A stretch of 64,000 nt of DNA from Flavobacterium hibernum (GTDB lineage: Bacteria; Bacteroidota; Bacteroidia; Flavobacteriales; Flavobacteriaceae). The DNA is taken from assembly GCF_000832125.1 (NCBI RefSeq), contig NZ_JPRK01000007.1, positions 248,001 to 312,000 of the forward strand, read 5' to 3'. Positions 18,511 to 26,757 of this stretch are shown here, in pieces. A model generated the notes under the pieces. That model made no database searches, was not told the DNA's origin, and saw nothing but the letters and a program-made list of their open reading frames with translations. Position 1 is the first letter of the stretch, and each line of letters starts with the position of its first letter. A program made the position numbers and the translations under genes.

Positions 18511-19569
18511 CTAGCTTTTTTCTTCTTTGTTGAAGTAAACTAGGTAGTAATACATTTGTTTTTCTTCATCCCAACCTTTTTCAACAAATTTTTCTGCACT
18601 TTCAGGATTGATAAAATCCATTTTAATCTGAATGTGAGTATCTAGATTAATAACGTTTTTAATCGATTTTCTGGCGTCAGAAACTGCTGCGTTTGCAATA
18701 GGGAATGAGGTTACATCTTCGATGCTATATTTTTCTCCTTTATCAACTTTGTAATTTTTGAATTCAGGAATTAAGTCTGGATTGTCTAATACTTCATTTA
18801 AGAAATTTTGTTCTTCAAACTGATCGTTTTTTGCAAAATAATTTACAGAACGGTTCATAAACATTACTTCTTCTTTTTTGTCTTCTGCCGGTAAAACAAC
18901 ATCTTTTGCGAAGTTCTGGCAGAATTTTAAGTATTTTTTAGTGATGAAGTTTTCATCTTCAAAAGCATCAACAGATAAAAAGTGCTCTAACCAGTAACGT
19001 GCATCATAACGGTTACTGTCTACAGTTAGAATTTTATAACCTTCTTCTTTTTTGTAATTAAAAATCAAACAACCTTTATCCAATTTGCTCAGGTTAATAC
19101 CTTGTTGCAAAATCATTTCCAGGTTACTGTCTTTCTCTTCAAATTGTAAAAAGTCGGCTTGTAACTCACTTTTAAAAATTCCGATAGCATCAACAACATT
19201 ATTGTCGATACTTAAATTTGTTAAATACGTTACATAAACCTCTCCGTTTTTAATGTGCGGGTGATTAGACTGTTCGAATAAATGTGTAGTGATTCTTTTT
19301 GAAATCTCCTGTAAATTCGCAGGATTATCAAAAATCTCTGTAGCATATTTAAACATGTCGTTGTAATCCAAATCGACTTCGTGCGCAAACTGATAATAGT
19401 TTTCTTCTTTCTCTCTAAAAGGCTTAAAGAAGTATTCTTTTACCAAGGGAACAATTTCATCATTTAAGTTAAAAGGTTGTTCCGATAAAAAAATTGCTTC
19501 GTTTCTGCTTTTGTTTCCTACGCGGTGTATCGCAAGCGTCTCGATGTGGGTGTTGAAAAGATTTATCAT
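18511..19569 (-). CDS. Nucleoid-associated protein (NdpA/YejK family)
   Basis: The 352-residue protein matches the 37-kDa nucleoid-associated family across its length. It shows LAIHRVGNKSRNEAIFLSE at the N-terminus, SNHPHIKNGEVYVTYL near residue 105, an LDKGCLIFNYKKEEGYKILTVD strand pair, and a C-terminal IQIKMDFINPES. Family members bind DNA and are cytoplasmic; the precise role is unclear. The length is normal for the family. It lies upstream of a four-helix-bundle gene but is separated from it by a degenerate repeat. Confidence 0.85.
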   Translation of the reverse strand: MINLFNTHIETLAIHRVGNKSRNEAIFLSEQPFNLNDEIVPLVKEYFFKPFREKEENYYQFAHEVDLDYNDMFKYATEIFDNPANLQEISKRITTHLFEQSNHPHIKNGEVYVTYLTNLSIDNNVVDAIGIFKSELQADFLQFEEKDSNLEMILQQGINLSKLDKGCLIFNYKKEEGYKILTVDSNRYDARYWLEHFLSVDAFEDENFITKKYLKFCQNFAKDVVLPAEDKKEEVMFMNRSVNYFAKNDQFEEQNFLNEVLDNPDLIPEFKNYKVDKGEKYSIEDVTSFPIANAAVSDARKSIKNVINLDTHIQIKMDFINPESAEKFVEKGWDEEKQMYYYLVYFNKEEKS

Positions 19570-19576
19570 GTATTTA

Positions 19577-19614
19577 TTTAGGTTCAGAGTGGCAGAGGAT
19601 CAAAGGGACAAAGG
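19577..19614. repeat. Degenerate GGTTCAGAG/CAAAGGGACAAAG repeat
   Basis: One copy of the degenerate intergenic repeat family, between two minus-strand genes. Confidence 0.5.
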
Positions 19615-19974
19615 TTAGTTACGGGCTTTTATTTTTCTAATAAAAGCACTTAACATTCGTTCTATTTCTCTGCTTTCTCCATTTATTTTATTAAATTGAT
19701 TCTCGTTTATATACTTTAAATTGAATGAGATTTCAAGTTGCGTTTGCATTTCGAATAATGACGAAATTGAAATGTTTAAAAATCGTAAATAATCATTATT
19801 TCCATCTCTGCCATAACCTTCTGCAATATTACTGGGTATTGATATTGAACATCTTCTGATTTGTGAAGATAGTCCATAAATTTCTTCTTTAGGAAATGAA
19901 TTTGTTATTTGGTAAATCTCGGTAACTAAGTTCATTGATTTTTGCCAAATCAAAAGGTCACGAAAAGTATTCAT
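19615..19974 (-). CDS. Four helix bundle protein (23S rRNA intervening-sequence family)
   Basis: This 119-residue helical protein has the family signature LLIWQKSMNLVTEIY at the N-terminus, LSSQIRRCSISIPSNIAEGYGR in the middle and NDYLRFLNISISSLFEMQTQLE later. The family was named from ORFs inside 23S rRNA insertions, and many Bacteroidota also carry it free-standing as here. The structural role may involve binding RNA or DNA but is not established. It stands between the nucleoid-associated gene and a pRiA4b ORF3-like gene. Confidence 0.88.
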   Translation of the reverse strand: MNTFRDLLIWQKSMNLVTEIYQITNSFPKEEIYGLSSQIRRCSISIPSNIAEGYGRDGNNDYLRFLNISISSLFEMQTQLEISFNLKYINENQFNKINGESREIERMLSAFIRKIKARN

Positions 19975-20045
19975 ATTGTTTGTATTTAAAAAAATAAATA
20001 CAAAAATAAAAATATTCCTACTTTTTAAATCAAAGATTTAAAATA

Positions 20046-20092
20046 AAAACCTCTAAACCTTTGTAACTCTAAACCTCTGTACCTCTAAAAGA
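20046..20092. repeat. Degenerate CCTCTAAACCTTTGTAACTC repeat
   Basis: Tandem units of about 10-11 bp (cctctaaac / ctttgtaact / ctaaacctct). It is the same family as at 19577, here in the other orientation. Confidence 0.55.
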
Positions 20093-20632
20093 CTAATTCC
20101 AATTTTCTTCAAATCCGTAATCTTCAAAACTGTCATCGCCTTCGAACATGTCTAGATCTTCTTCGTCTAAATCATCTTCAAACTCGCCGTAGATGTCGTC
20201 GTGCATATCAGCTTCAAAGCTTTTTTCTCCAGAATCATCAGGCATTTCTCCATGCGAAAATAAAGTTTCAGGATAAGGAGCTCCTGCGATTTGATCTTCA
20301 ATAGCAGCCAATTCAACTAAGAAAGTCCACATATTGATAAAATCGTAAACGTAGATAATTTTAGTGTTTTCCTTGTCTAAGATAGAAGATAATGGATAAT
20401 CGCCCATAGTTCGTTGTTCACCCGGAACATCACCTGTATCAAAAAGCGGAATTTCATCTTCTTGATTCCAAGTTTCATCGCAAGTATAAAACGAAGCTAC
20501 TTCCATTCCGTCAAAACCAAAAGCGTTGAAGATTGCATTGTGTAAATCCTCAAGAGTATCGTCTTCAAGAATTGCAATGTCTCTAAAAATATCTTCTTCG
20601 GCGTCTAGAATTACTCTAAATTTATAAACCAT
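20093..20632 (-). CDS. pRiA4b ORF3-like (IS1096 TnpR-like) family protein
   Basis: The product is a 179-residue soluble, strongly acidic protein. The first 120 residues, FRVILDAEEDIFRDIAILEDDTLEDLHNAI followed by FGFDGMEVASFYTCDETW, match the plasmid pRiA4b ORF-3-like domain. The tail from about 145 is almost entirely Asp/Glu with a few Phe, and probably disordered. Function is unknown. The family is widespread as a single chromosomal gene, so the plasmid name does not imply mobility; no transposase is present. Confidence 0.85.
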   Translation of the reverse strand: MVYKFRVILDAEEDIFRDIAILEDDTLEDLHNAIFNAFGFDGMEVASFYTCDETWNQEDEIPLFDTGDVPGEQRTMGDYPLSSILDKENTKIIYVYDFINMWTFLVELAAIEDQIAGAPYPETLFSHGEMPDDSGEKSFEADMHDDIYGEFEDDLDEEDLDMFEGDDSFEDYGFEENWN

Positions 20633-20740
20633 AATCTTTGTTTTTATTGAAAGCTCAAAGGTAAAATATAAAAAACGAAATACGAATTAGGAATTGAGAT
20701 TTGTTGAAAAGATTTTAGATTATTTAGAAGTCGATGTAGT

Positions 20741-20843
20741 TTGTCATTTCGAGGAACGAGAAATCACACTAGATAACAGGCAAAGCTTATCGACAATTAT
20801 TCGCTTAGTTTGATGTGGGATTTCTCGTTCTTCGAAATGACAA
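20741..20843. repeat. Palindromic element TTGTCATTTCGAGGAACGAG
   Basis: The left arm, TTGTCATTTCGAGGAACGAG followed by AAATC, pairs with GATTT plus CTCGTTCTTCGAAATGACAA on the right, with one mismatch in the second half. It is a second copy of the element at 14141 and 43134, in the 228-bp gap between the pRiA4b ORF3-like and HPP genes. Confidence 0.82.
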
Positions 20844-20860
20844 GTAAAACTGAATAATTT

Positions 20861-21460
20861 CTATTTCCTAACCAAACGTTTTCTAATCTTGTGATAGTGT
20901 TTATGGTAAGTACTATGACTAGGATATGACCTGCTTGAAGTCATATTGTTGAATATTAATGCTGTTATAAACAGAATTAACACACCAATTAAAACGGGAG
21001 AAATAACATACATATATCCTAAATCTTTTATTTGGCTAGAAGCCGTAACAGCAATAAGTGCAGTTGCTCCTCCCGGCGGATGTAAAGTTTTGGTAATTTG
21101 CATAAATATAATGGAAAGTGAAACGGCCAATGGAGCGGCTATCCAAACAATATCCGGAACCAATTTATTTACAGTTACGCCAATAAATGCAGAGATTAAA
21201 TGACCACCAATTAAGTTTCGTGGTTGTGAAAATGGACTTTGGATAATACCATAAATTAATACACTTGAGGCTCCAAAAGATCCAATTAAATACACCATAT
21301 CATTTCCTGAAAAGTGTATGGATTGAAGGTATGATAAAATTCCAATTCCAACGAATGATCCTAAAAATGACCAAAAGTGCTCTTTGTAATCGACTAAAGT
21401 TTCTTTGTAAAGTATGTAACGAGTTTTACGATAGCCTCTTTTTATTTTGGGAGTTGGCAT
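20861..21460 (-). CDS. HPP family membrane protein
   Basis: This 199-residue protein has about five hydrophobic segments. The signature HPPGGATALIAV lies near residues 127-138, preceded by ITKT. HPP proteins are inner-membrane proteins; a plant member transports nitrite, and bacterial roles are mostly unassigned. Its neighbour is a ClC-type anion channel/antiporter on the same strand 81 bp away. That suggests, but does not prove, a shared anion-transport theme. Confidence 0.85.
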   Translation of the reverse strand: MPTPKIKRGYRKTRYILYKETLVDYKEHFWSFLGSFVGIGILSYLQSIHFSGNDMVYLIGSFGASSVLIYGIIQSPFSQPRNLIGGHLISAFIGVTVNKLVPDIVWIAAPLAVSLSIIFMQITKTLHPPGGATALIAVTASSQIKDLGYMYVISPVLIGVLILFITALIFNNMTSSRSYPSHSTYHKHYHKIRKRLVRK

Positions 21461-21541
21461 AAATGCGAAATATTTATTGTGGTATTATTCATTGCAGATT
21501 TAATGAATGTTTAAAAAATCTGCACAATCTGAATTGAAAAA

Positions 21542-22819
21542 TTATTTAATTAAACTAGGAGAATAAGTATAAACGGTATGCGGATAAATCATTTTGGCCG
21601 TGTATTTTGAAATCAAACAAACTACCAGAATAGGTAAGAACAATGTATAATCGTTCGTTAAACCGCATACTAAAAATATTGCTGTAAAAGGCGCGTGAAT
21701 ACTGGCACTTAATACAGCTGCCATTCCAATAATCATGAAGTTAACCGGAATTACATTTACATGAAAAAAGGTATTTAGTATAGAAGCCAGTAATAATCCT
21801 AAAAATGCTCCAATAAACAAACTAGGAGCAAAAACTCCACCATCACCTCCAGAAGCTAGAGTTATAGAAGTTACGATAGGTTTAAGAATCAATATTCCTA
21901 TAAAAGTTAAAGCTAATGTTACAGTTAATGGAATTTGTGATGAGTTACTAAAAATTGCTTTTATAGCGTGATATCCTTCTCCATATAATTGAGGAAAAAT
22001 GAAAAGAGAAACGCTCAATACTACTGACCCAATTAATATTTTATAATAATGTGTATCGATTTTTCCAAATTGAGATTTAAAAAATAAAACACAACGTGTT
22101 AAATAAACCGAGTTCATTCCGGCTAAAATTCCTAAAAGAATAAAATAAGGAATCGCTTTTAAATGCCAAGTTGTTATTGAAACCGCAAACAACGGTTCTT
22201 CTTTTAAAATTGAAAGTAAACCAAAAGCAATAGAAACGGCAATAACATTTGAGATGATAAACGCACGTGTTACTTTTCTGGAAATAACCTCAAGAGCAAA
22301 TAAAATACCTGCAATTGGGCTGCTAAAAAGTGCCGTAACTCCGGCTGCAACTCCCGCGCAAATTAACTCCGTTTTGTATTTGCGAAAAACATTTTCTTTC
22401 TCGTGTGCAACAGAACCAATTGTAGCAGTTGCAACAACAGTCGAAACTTCGATTCCTGTTGAACCTCCAAAAATAACAGTAAGTAAGCCGTTTATAAAAT
22501 GAGATGGAATTTTATAAGAGGGAAGATTTTTTTTAGTTTTTGTACTTTCAAAAACCTCTTTGATTCCTTTGTTTTCTTTTTTCTTGAAAAGATATTGTCT
22601 CAGAAAATAAATTACCGATAATCCGAATGCTGGAAAAATGACATAATAAATAGGATTTACCGAAACTTCATGAAAGAAGATTTCCTCGTAATATTCCGTA
22701 ATTTTTTTAAGAGAAATTCCTAAGAAAGCAGATAAAAATCCAATTAAAATAGAGACAATAACTAATTTTTGAAAGACAATAAATTGATGATTCTTTTTGA
22801 TTTTCGCCGTTTTGTTCAT
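21542..22819 (-). CDS. Chloride channel (ClC) family protein
   Basis: The 425-residue polytopic membrane protein has the ClC signatures: FGGSTGIEVS around 117-126, with E124 in the position of the gating glutamate of GREGP, and GGDGGVFAPSLFIGA near residue 325, matching GxFxP. An N-terminal GSGIP motif is not conserved (NKGIKEV instead). The length fits a bacterial ClC without CBS domains. It probably exchanges chloride or another anion for protons, or conducts anions, in the inner membrane. It is likely co-oriented with the HPP gene. Confidence 0.9.
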   Translation of the reverse strand: MNKTAKIKKNHQFIVFQKLVIVSILIGFLSAFLGISLKKITEYYEEIFFHEVSVNPIYYVIFPAFGLSVIYFLRQYLFKKKENKGIKEVFESTKTKKNLPSYKIPSHFINGLLTVIFGGSTGIEVSTVVATATIGSVAHEKENVFRKYKTELICAGVAAGVTALFSSPIAGILFALEVISRKVTRAFIISNVIAVSIAFGLLSILKEEPLFAVSITTWHLKAIPYFILLGILAGMNSVYLTRCVLFFKSQFGKIDTHYYKILIGSVVLSVSLFIFPQLYGEGYHAIKAIFSNSSQIPLTVTLALTFIGILILKPIVTSITLASGGDGGVFAPSLFIGAFLGLLLASILNTFFHVNVIPVNFMIIGMAAVLSASIHAPFTAIFLVCGLTNDYTLFLPILVVCLISKYTAKMIYPHTVYTYSPSLIK

Positions 22820-23008
22820 CAGAAGTAAATTTGTAAATCGCGGGATTTTGTTTGCGATTTCACAAAATTAGAGAATCAAATTGGTTTTTTAGTGAAAAAG
22901 ACTCAATATATTGTGTTAAAACTTATTAAATAGGATAATTCTTTCAATGATTTTTTTAGGAATATTGCGATATAAAGCCCTTAATAAAGTATGGGTTTTT
23001 ACTCATTG

Positions 23009-23140
23009 ACTCCAGCTTTAGCTGGAGATATTAGATGGTAAAATTTTAAAATAAAAGGGCTTTAGCCAAACTCATAACTATAGTTTGGCTAAAGCCTTTT
23101 ATTATTTTAACTATTCCACCAGCTAAAGCTGGCGGCAATT
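23009..23140. repeat. Nested palindromes CTCCAGCTTTAGCTGGAG and AGGGCTTTAGCCAAACT
   Basis: The inner hairpin at 23053-23100 pairs AAAAGGGCTTTAGCCAAACT with AGTTTGGCTAAAGCCTTTT, one base bulged. It is flanked on both sides by self-complementary AGCTTTAGCT / AGCTAAAGCT units. The whole stretch occupies most of the 331-bp gap between the ClC and VOC genes; the remaining part is AT-rich and I see nothing else in it. Confidence 0.75.
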
Positions 23141-23150
23141 TACAAGATTA

Positions 23151-23540
23151 TTACCTTTCATAAAATTCAATAGGCAATTCGTCCGGATCAGCAATAAAAG
23201 TGAATCTTTTTTCGGTCGTTTCGTCAATTCGTATAGGTTCTGACTCCACATTTTTTGTGTCTAAAAAAGCAATTGTTTCTTCTAAATTAATTACTTCAAA
23301 AGCCAAATGACGCAAACCAACTGCTTCTGGCCTTGAAGGACGCTTGGGCGGATTTGGGAAAGAGAATAGTTCTACAACATAAATACCATTTAAAGCCAAA
23401 TCAAGTTTATAAGATTGACGTTCCTCTCGATAAATTTCTCTAATAATGGTCAAGCCCAAAACCTCTGTATAAAAAGTTTTAGATTTTTGATAATCGGAGC
23501 ATAAAATGGCGATATGATGTACTTTATTTAAGGTAAGCAT
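23151..23540 (-). CDS. VOC family protein (YaeR/GloA2-like)
   Basis: This 129-residue glyoxalase-fold protein has two beta-alpha-beta-beta-beta modules. The likely metal ligands are His in KVHHIAILC, Glu in YVVELFSFP, His in LRHLAFEV and Glu in PIEFYE. Phrases DYQKSKTFYTEVLGL and ADPDELPIEFYE match the YaeR group. It is cytoplasmic; the exact substrate is unknown. It starts 2 bp before the stop-side end of the acetyltransferase gene upstream (gap 2 bp), so the two are cotranscribed. Confidence 0.88.
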   Translation of the reverse strand: MLTLNKVHHIAILCSDYQKSKTFYTEVLGLTIIREIYREERQSYKLDLALNGIYVVELFSFPNPPKRPSRPEAVGLRHLAFEVINLEETIAFLDTKNVESEPIRIDETTEKRFTFIADPDELPIEFYER

Positions 23541-23542
23541 TT

Positions 23543-24115
23543 TTATTTTTGTTGTGATTCTTGATTTAATTTTCTAATTACTTTTGCCGGATTTCCAACG
23601 GCCAATGAGTTGTCTGGAATATCTTTTGTGACAACAGATCCAGCTCCAATAACACAGCCTTTCCCGATGGTAACACCTGGACAAATTACAGAATTTCCGC
23701 CAATCCAGCAATCATCTCCAATAGAAATTGGCAAAGCGCTTTCTAATGTTTTCCTTAACTCAGCGTCAAGCGGATGAGTTGCCGTATAAATTTGAACATT
23801 TGGTGCAAAAAATACATTTGAGCCAATAGTGACAGGCGCACAATCTAAAACGACACAATTTACATTAAAATAAACATTGTCTCCGCACGAAATATTATAA
23901 CCATAATCGCAATGAAATGGAGGTTCGATATAAAAATTGCTGCCCGTATTAGGAATTAATTCTTTTAAAATTTCCTTTGCCTTTTTAGTTAAGCGATATT
24001 CAGTTACGTTTAAACGGTGCAAGTAATTTTTAGCTTTTCGGCGGTCTTTTACTAAAGTGGGGTCACCAGCGAGGTAATATTCTCCTGCGATCATTTTTTC
24101 TTTTTCTGTTTTCAT
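23543..24115 (-). CDS. Sugar O-acetyltransferase (maltose/galactoside type)
   Basis: The protein has 190 residues. An N-terminal Mac domain (EKMIAGEYYLAGDPTLVKDRR, 5-26) precedes a left-handed beta-helix of hexapeptide repeats ending IGAGSVVTKDIPDNSLAVGNPAKVIRKL. The catalytic His lies in TATHPLDAELR. It transfers acetyl from acetyl-CoA to a sugar hydroxyl in the cytoplasm. It is translationally close to the VOC gene (2 bp). Confidence 0.92.
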   Translation of the reverse strand: MKTEKEKMIAGEYYLAGDPTLVKDRRKAKNYLHRLNVTEYRLTKKAKEILKELIPNTGSNFYIEPPFHCDYGYNISCGDNVYFNVNCVVLDCAPVTIGSNVFFAPNVQIYTATHPLDAELRKTLESALPISIGDDCWIGGNSVICPGVTIGKGCVIGAGSVVTKDIPDNSLAVGNPAKVIRKLNQESQQK

Positions 24116-24142
24116 ATTGTTTCAGCTAGAATAATTTTGTCT

Positions 24143-25627
24143 TTACTTGATGTTATTTTTTTTAAGAATTTCGTTTAGAGAATCACTTCCCCAATCTTCG
24201 TTCATATTTTTGTTTTTCTTTCTTGTATCCAGAATTCTTTTATTAATGGATTGATCTTTAAAAGAAATTAACGTTTCGACAATTTGTAAATATACATGAG
24301 GATTATCTTCTGTTTTTAATCTTTTAAAAAGCGTTTCAGTAAAAGAAGCGTCTTTTAACTCTAATACTTTTGTACAATACATTTCAAAATCATTCACATA
24401 AGCATTAGTGATTTTGTCTTTGATTATATCGTATGCTAACGATTTATCATTTAGTAAAATGAAATTTAGCATCGTTTCATCTAGATTTTCAGAAAACATG
24501 CTTTTGCTTATCTTGGGAATTACTTTTGTCTGTTTTATTTGATAATTTGACAACAGCTCTTTTTTACTTAACTCAAGGGTTTTAGCACTATTAAGCTTTA
24601 AAAAATAATCAAAACCGTCTATCGTAATAATATGCTCATTCTGCCAAATTTTCCATAATAGATCGTCATACAATTCACATTTGTTGGCTAAAATAGCTTC
24701 GTAAACAAATTCGATATGATACTTTTTAATATCATGATGCTGAACTTTTGTAAATGGAATTGTTAGTAATTCTAATGCCTTTTGGTTTTTATATGCGGCA
24801 ATTGCTTTATATAATTCTTTCCATTCATGAGAAAAATGATCGTTATCTAAAGTTAGATATAATTTTTTTTCTAAAAGTGGAAAAAAATGAGAATCTGGAA
24901 AATTTTGTATGGCTTGATAAGTGAAATAATATCCGCTTTCCCTATCTTCATCGCGTTCTCTATTTTTAAGAATCAGTTCTATGTCTTGTGGGTTTTTATA
25001 CTTAGAAAGTGTAATTAAAGCACTTTGATTATGATGTTTTAGGACCATTTCTCTCACTTTAGGATATAAATACTCCGTTGGAACTGCATTTTCGATTGCA
25101 TCATATCCAGCATAAAGATTATTTTCCTTGTCAATTAAAAGACTTTGCAGCTTTTTAAATTCCGTTTGATTTAATTGTTGAACATCGGTATTTTCGTATT
25201 TTGGATTAACAAGGTTGATAAAAAAATCACCCACTTTTTCCATTGACCCAATGCACCCAAATTGAGTTTTTACAGTTGTGCTATCTGTAATATGATCTTT
25301 AACTATCGAAAACAAATTGGTATTTTTATTAGATGCTAACGCCCAGAAAGAATAGCATCTTACAACTCCATTTGAATGATTGATAAGTGTTAATAGTTCT
25401 TGCTTTGATGCATTCTTTTTTAATTCTTCAAAGTTTTCATATTGTTTTGGTTTAATCCCAGCAGAACCCACTGCAGAACCCATAAGAACATTTATTTTTT
25501 CTATTTTTTTAACGATTAGATTGGTCTCATTTGATATTTCGGAACTCGTTTTTCCGGAACAACCAAATACCAGAAATACCAATATTAAAGATGTAATTAT
25601 AGAAGTCTGTAAAATAAATTTATTCAT
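24143..25627 (-). CDS. HEAT-repeat-like lipoprotein
   Basis: The 494-residue protein opens with a lipoprotein signal, FLVFGCSGK, with Cys at 23. The remainder is all-helical with repeated pairs such as VVRCYSFWALASNKN, ALITLSKYKNPQDIELIL and HVYLQIVETLISFKDQS, which look like HEAT/Armadillo repeats. Long helical lipoproteins of this kind are usually membrane-tethered scaffolds. I do not recognise a specific family. It is 27 bp upstream of the acetyltransferase in the same direction. Confidence 0.75.
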   Translation of the reverse strand: MNKFILQTSIITSLILVFLVFGCSGKTSSEISNETNLIVKKIEKINVLMGSAVGSAGIKPKQYENFEELKKNASKQELLTLINHSNGVVRCYSFWALASNKNTNLFSIVKDHITDSTTVKTQFGCIGSMEKVGDFFINLVNPKYENTDVQQLNQTEFKKLQSLLIDKENNLYAGYDAIENAVPTEYLYPKVREMVLKHHNQSALITLSKYKNPQDIELILKNRERDEDRESGYYFTYQAIQNFPDSHFFPLLEKKLYLTLDNDHFSHEWKELYKAIAAYKNQKALELLTIPFTKVQHHDIKKYHIEFVYEAILANKCELYDDLLWKIWQNEHIITIDGFDYFLKLNSAKTLELSKKELLSNYQIKQTKVIPKISKSMFSENLDETMLNFILLNDKSLAYDIIKDKITNAYVNDFEMYCTKVLELKDASFTETLFKRLKTEDNPHVYLQIVETLISFKDQSINKRILDTRKKNKNMNEDWGSDSLNEILKKNNIK

Positions 25628-25672
25628 ATTGATTAAAATGGGGATTTCATTAAAAATTAGAAACGGTCGCTG

Positions 25673-26131
25673 TTATATCTTTTTCTTAGCAATTTTTTCG
25701 TGAATTTTTAATGTTTCCTGTAAAGCGGCGGTTGCATACCAAGGTGTTAATTCCGCTTCTAGTAATTTGGCATTTATTGCAGGATCTGTGGTAACGAGAG
25801 CTTGCGCTTCTTCGATAGTTTCAACATTAAAAATATAAATTCCTCTATAATTTCGATCATTTTTCATAAAAGGCCCTGCTACAACCAATTTTCCTTCTTT
25901 GGCTAATTTTCCAATATTTGCCATATGACCTTCAAACAATTTTTTTGTTTCTTCTTTTGAAGCAGTTGTATTTGTACCGGATTTCAATAGGCAGAAAACA
26001 TATTTTTTCATTCCATATTCATCAGCTTTTAGAGATTTTGCCAGACTCTCGTCATATTTGGTGTCGGTTTCTTGCGAAAATCCAATCGAGGTAATCAATA
26101 AAAATGCTAGTATTTGAAGTGAATTTTTCAT
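25673..26131 (-). CDS. Secreted YciI-like protein
   Basis: A 152-residue protein with a cleavable signal peptide (cleavage near GFSQ, residue 19). A YciI domain follows: KYVFCLLKSGTNT, the GHMANIGKLAKEGKLVVAGPF stretch and the IYIFNVETIEEAQALV strand. The YciI fold is dimeric and related to muconolactone isomerase; a His and Asp are usually near the pocket. Export to the periplasm is the unusual point compared with cytoplasmic YciI. It is 13 bp downstream of the DinB gene. Confidence 0.85.
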   Translation of the reverse strand: MKNSLQILAFLLITSIGFSQETDTKYDESLAKSLKADEYGMKKYVFCLLKSGTNTTASKEETKKLFEGHMANIGKLAKEGKLVVAGPFMKNDRNYRGIYIFNVETIEEAQALVTTDPAINAKLLEAELTPWYATAALQETLKIHEKIAKKKI

Positions 26132-26143
26132 GAGAAAATGTTT

Positions 26144-26602
26144 TTAAAGTAACTTTTTCAAAATAACAATTTGCCCTAAATGATAAACATCATGCTGAAT
26201 GATACCGTGAAGATGTTCGTAATAAGTGTGATTATTATTTGCGTAAATTTTATCTAAATCGGCATCATTAAAATCAACAAAAAAGGCATTCCATGATTCT
26301 TGCGATTTTTCCAGATTTTGAAGTGATTGTTCCCACGCAGCTTCAGATGGATCTATAACAGGTACAAAATAATTGTGGTCAGGAGTTATAATCGTTTCTC
26401 CCTGAACACGTCTTAAAATGTTTCTTCTCCATTGTATTAAGTGGTTGACAATTTCCCAAATAGTGTTTAGTTTAGGATTTATTTTCCTGTAAGCTTGTTC
26501 TGCATTAACATCTTTTAAAGTCTTTGCTAAAGTCACCTCCAGCCAAGGTTCTCCATTATAAACGGACTGATATAGATTCGAAATTCTTTTGTTTTCTGAC
26601 AT
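26144..26602 (-). CDS. DinB family protein
   Basis: This 152-residue four-helix protein has the three-His arrangement of DinB/YfiT: VNHLIQWRR near residue 50, and HGIIQHDVYHLGQIVILKK at the C-terminus. Such proteins bind a divalent metal and include thiol transferases; the substrate here is unknown. It is first in a short minus-strand operon with the secreted YciI gene. Confidence 0.87.
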   Translation of the reverse strand: MSENKRISNLYQSVYNGEPWLEVTLAKTLKDVNAEQAYRKINPKLNTIWEIVNHLIQWRRNILRRVQGETIITPDHNYFVPVIDPSEAAWEQSLQNLEKSQESWNAFFVDFNDADLDKIYANNNHTYYEHLHGIIQHDVYHLGQIVILKKLL

Positions 26603-26713
26603 AATCGATAGTTTTTAAATCCTGATAGCTAATATACAAATAAGTATTTTACAACTCATCCACGAAATTCTACAATTGGGTTATTTAATATTTTTTAACA
26701 AGAATTGTTAAAA

Positions 26714-26721
26714 TATATTTG
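26714..26721 (+). promoter_or_regulatory. Putative -7 box TATATTTG before the TonB receptor
   Basis: TATATTTG fits TAnnTTTG and lies 37 bp before the ATG at 26758. A longer frame starting with TTG at 26719 would begin inside it, which supports the later start. Confidence 0.5.
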
Positions 26722-26757
26722 CCTCATCAAAACCAAAGACCACCAAAAATTAATACC

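Noticed and set aside
20093..20632. IS1096-type mobile element suggested by the pRiA4b ORF3-like gene
   Set aside because: No transposase or terminal inverted repeats flank the gene; the family is commonly chromosomal.
20741..20843. CRISPR-like array from repeated arms
   Set aside because: The arms are inverted, not direct, and there is no series of spacers; no cas genes are present.
21542..22819. Loss of the gating glutamate in the ClC protein
   Set aside because: Realigning FGGSTGIEVS to GREGP places E124 at the gate position, so the residue is kept.
26719..26757. Earlier TTG start for the TonB receptor (13 extra codons)
   Set aside because: The extra residues precede a clear signal peptide and the TTG lies inside a good -7 box; ATG 26758 is the better start.
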